64,000 nt of DNA. Source: an uncultured Eubacterium sp. GTDB taxonomy: Bacteria > Bacillota > Clostridia > Lachnospirales > Lachnospiraceae. Positions within the stretch are counted from its first letter, which is position 1, and each line of letters begins with the position of its first letter. Positions 63,641 through 64,000 of the stretch are shown here, piece by piece. The translations under genes and the position numbers were made by a program. The notes under the pieces are model-generated. The model had not been told where the DNA came from. It ran no database searches and saw only the letters and a program-made list of their open reading frames with translations. The DNA lies in the NCBI GenBank assembly GCA_947089855.1, contig CAMUML010000010.1:21393-85392 (forward strand), written 5' to 3'.

Positions 63641-64000
63641 AGAAATTTCTGCATAGCCTTCCATTAAGGCAGGCGTTTATTCTTTATGTGGCTGTTTTTG
63701 CCTTATTGGCATTTTTTTTATCTGAGATGTCCTGCAGATGGGCGAATGGGCAGATCTATGCAGCAAATGCAGCTTATCTGATAGATATTTCAGATGCTTT
63801 CGTAAAGGAAGTTTCGGACAATATTGTTTTATATGAGAATCCAACTCCCATTTTCGCAGAAAATATGGCTGCAATACGCAAGTATCAGGTTGTTTCTACT
63901 TTTGCGCCTGTTTTTTGGTCTGTCCTGTTTCTGATCTTTTGTGCACTGCTTTTTTACCGTTTTATGCTGAGGGAGCCTTTGCGCCTGTTAGGGGAAGCTG
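63628..64000 (+). CDS. Sensor histidine kinase (copy 2), 3' end outside window
   Basis: First 124 residues of the kinase at 56238-57425: two membrane helices and the start of the HAMP domain. The catalytic part lies beyond the window. Confidence 0.9.
   Translation, partial: MGKIEKFLHSLPLRQAFILYVAVFALLAFFLSEMSCRWANGQIYAANAAYLIDISDAFVKEVSDNIVLYENPTPIFAENMAAIRKYQVVSTFAPVFWSVLFLIFCALLFYRFMLREPLRLLGEA

Larger units (their letters stand above)
57783..64000 (+). repeat. Tandem duplication, unit 2, cut by window end
   Basis: Continues unit 1 at +7,390 as far as the window goes (6,218 bp), apart from the two substitutions noted near the IS left end. Confidence 0.97.

Noticed and set aside
50393-64000. 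Assembly artefact as the cause of the tandem copy
   Set aside because: Two real base differences and different left flanks at the two IS copies argue for true duplication, though only long reads can settle it.

Overview
The window looks like the chromosome of an anaerobic gut Firmicute, probably Lachnospiraceae. This is inferred from strong AGGAGG ribosome sites, the gene families (MATE pumps, 4Fe-4S aldo-keto reductase, BlaI/M56 pairs, a conjugative-transposon type relaxase) and a purine-breakdown cluster typical of gut anaerobes. No rRNA, tRNA or CRISPR array was seen.

Positions 1-6741 are accessory metabolism: the end of a two-domain esterase, two FMN reductases, a cupin, a MATE exporter and a LysR regulator, mixed with gene remnants (hydrolase tail, flavodoxin with an internal stop, cyclophilin-like fragment). 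Positions 6791-14928 form an island bounded by two inverted copies of a short repeat (ends CCGTGAATAGTAAC) with an IS91-type transposase remnant at its left edge. It holds a secreted M60-type metallopeptidase of about 1,890 residues with a dockerin, and next to it a secreted cohesin-like/FnIII protein. A membrane-bound HExxH protein follows.

Positions 16400-31140 are an anaerobic purine/urate degradation locus of the ygeW-ygeX-ygeY-ssnA-ygfK-hyuA type. The minus-strand operon (YheO-like regulator, ygeX, ygeY, ygeW, arcC) diverges from NCS2 permease, ssnA, ygfK and dihydropyrimidinase; a second YheO-like regulator and ridA follow. Positions 31160-40048 carry molybdenum-cofactor functions on the plus strand: a MocA-ModE fusion, a MoeA-like protein, an XdhC-like protein with a 14-residue tandem repeat, moaA, a MOSC-MogA fusion and modABC. 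They would supply the cofactor for a molybdenum hydroxylase that is not itself in the window. Minisatellite-like repeats recur in this operon.

Positions 40064-45431 hold two more MATE exporters, a flavin reductase, a divergent MarR repressor with a clear promoter/operator, and an aldo-keto reductase. Positions 45665-48222 are a blaI-M56-small secreted protein operon in which the first membrane helix of the M56 protein is split off as a 33-codon ORF. Hairpin repeats, BrnT/BrnA and a RelB-type antitoxin with a broken toxin follow.

From 50393 to the window end lies a tandem duplication with a 7,390-bp period. Each unit contains a decayed IS4-family element, a Panacea-domain antitoxin and a GNAT-like partner separated by an intrinsic-terminator hairpin, an IS1380-like remnant, a relaxase frameshifted in a C9 tract, a 5'-truncated mobC fused at its broken end to the 3' end of a response regulator gene, a sensor histidine kinase and a short Rpn-like tail. 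The second unit runs off the window. The units look identical except for two substitutions in the first 41 bp of the IS, which fits recombination between two IS copies better than an assembly error.
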